Part shown: positions 5,497 to 5,623 of the stretch, one piece after another | Numbering within the stretch: the stretch's first letter is position 1 | Layout of the letters: every line of letters starts with the position of its first letter | DNA from: Phyllobacteriaceae bacterium UBA1059 | GTDB taxonomy: Bacteria; Pseudomonadota; Alphaproteobacteria; Rhizobiales; Rhizobiaceae | DNA: 5,623 nt | Direction: 5' to 3' | Assembly (NCBI GenBank): GCA_002316345.1 | Contig: DCDI01000007.1 | Coordinates: forward strand, 5,848-11,470 | Translations under genes and position numbers: made by a program | Notes under the pieces: model-generated | What the model was told of the DNA's origin: nothing | What the model saw: only the letters and a program-made list of their open reading frames with translations | The model's database searches: none

Positions 5497-5623
5497 ATGA
5501 CTGTCCGCAGTGACGTCGCAGCCATTACCGACCGCATCCGCGAACGTTCCAAGCCGACCCGCGAGCCCTATCTCGACCGCCTCGAAGCGGCTCCCGCGCG
5601 CGGTGTGCATCGCTCGGTTTTGT
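5497..5623 (+). CDS. edd: 6-phosphogluconate dehydratase, N-terminal fragment (3' end beyond window)
   Basis: Only the first 42 residues are in the window. They read MTVRSDVAAITDRIRERSK and on through TREPYLDRL to a GVHRSVL segment. This is the characteristic N-terminus of Edd, the iron-sulfur dehydratase of the IlvD/Edd family that converts 6-phosphogluconate to 2-keto-3-deoxy-6-phosphogluconate. The cysteines that ligate the cluster lie beyond the right edge. The ATG is 2 nt after the pgl TAG and has AAAGG (5483-5487) as a ribosome-binding site 9 nt upstream. Position third in a zwf-pgl-edd operon supports the call, since the same order is known from rhizobia. The aldolase gene eda is not in view. 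Confidence 0.92.
   Translation, partial: MTVRSDVAAITDRIRERSKPTREPYLDRLEAAPARGVHRSVL

Overview
The window is ordinary chromosomal DNA of an alphaproteobacterium, most likely a member of the Rhizobiales (Rhizobium/Sinorhizobium/Agrobacterium-like). The reasons are its high GC content, strong G/C bias at third codon positions, protein sequences of rhizobial type and the gene order zwf-pgl-edd, which is the arrangement known from those genera. The genus cannot be fixed from the sequence alone. I see no mobile element, CRISPR array, tRNA or rRNA, and no clear sign of recent transfer.

Left part (1-1615): the 3' end of an FAD-dependent amine/amino-acid oxidoreductase of the DAO family (gamma-glutamylputrescine oxidase-like) runs in from the left edge. 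A small gene follows (1026-1547) for a 173-residue protein with an N-terminal hydrophobic anchor, a charged low-complexity linker and a C-terminal DUF2188-like domain. It ends at a strong rho-independent hairpin (1568-1598). This hairpin sits between convergent genes and may stop transcription from both sides.

Middle (1613-3088, minus strand): a complete 491-residue NAD(P)+-dependent aldehyde dehydrogenase with all catalytic residues and a near-perfect Shine-Dalgarno sequence. An oxidase that makes aldehydes from amines and a dehydrogenase that oxidises aldehydes lie close together, which suggests a shared catabolic route such as polyamine breakdown. They are convergent rather than co-transcribed, so this is only an inference.

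Right part (3303-5623, plus strand): the upper Entner-Doudoroff / oxidative pentose phosphate operon. zwf (glucose-6-phosphate dehydrogenase), pgl (6-phosphogluconolactonase) and the start of edd (6-phosphogluconate dehydratase) are separated by only 2 nt each, so they are almost certainly one transcript. Together they take glucose-6-phosphate to 2-keto-3-deoxy-6-phosphogluconate. The 214-bp divergent intergenic region (3089-3302) holds an AT-rich island with a palindrome (TAATCGATTA within TTAATC-N5-GATTAA) just downstream of a plausible -10 element. This is the best candidate for an operator controlling zwf.

The most interesting points are this palindrome and a strong internal Shine-Dalgarno plus GTG at the exact start of the DUF2188-like domain, which could yield a second, soluble isoform. 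No undescribed multi-gene system is visible.
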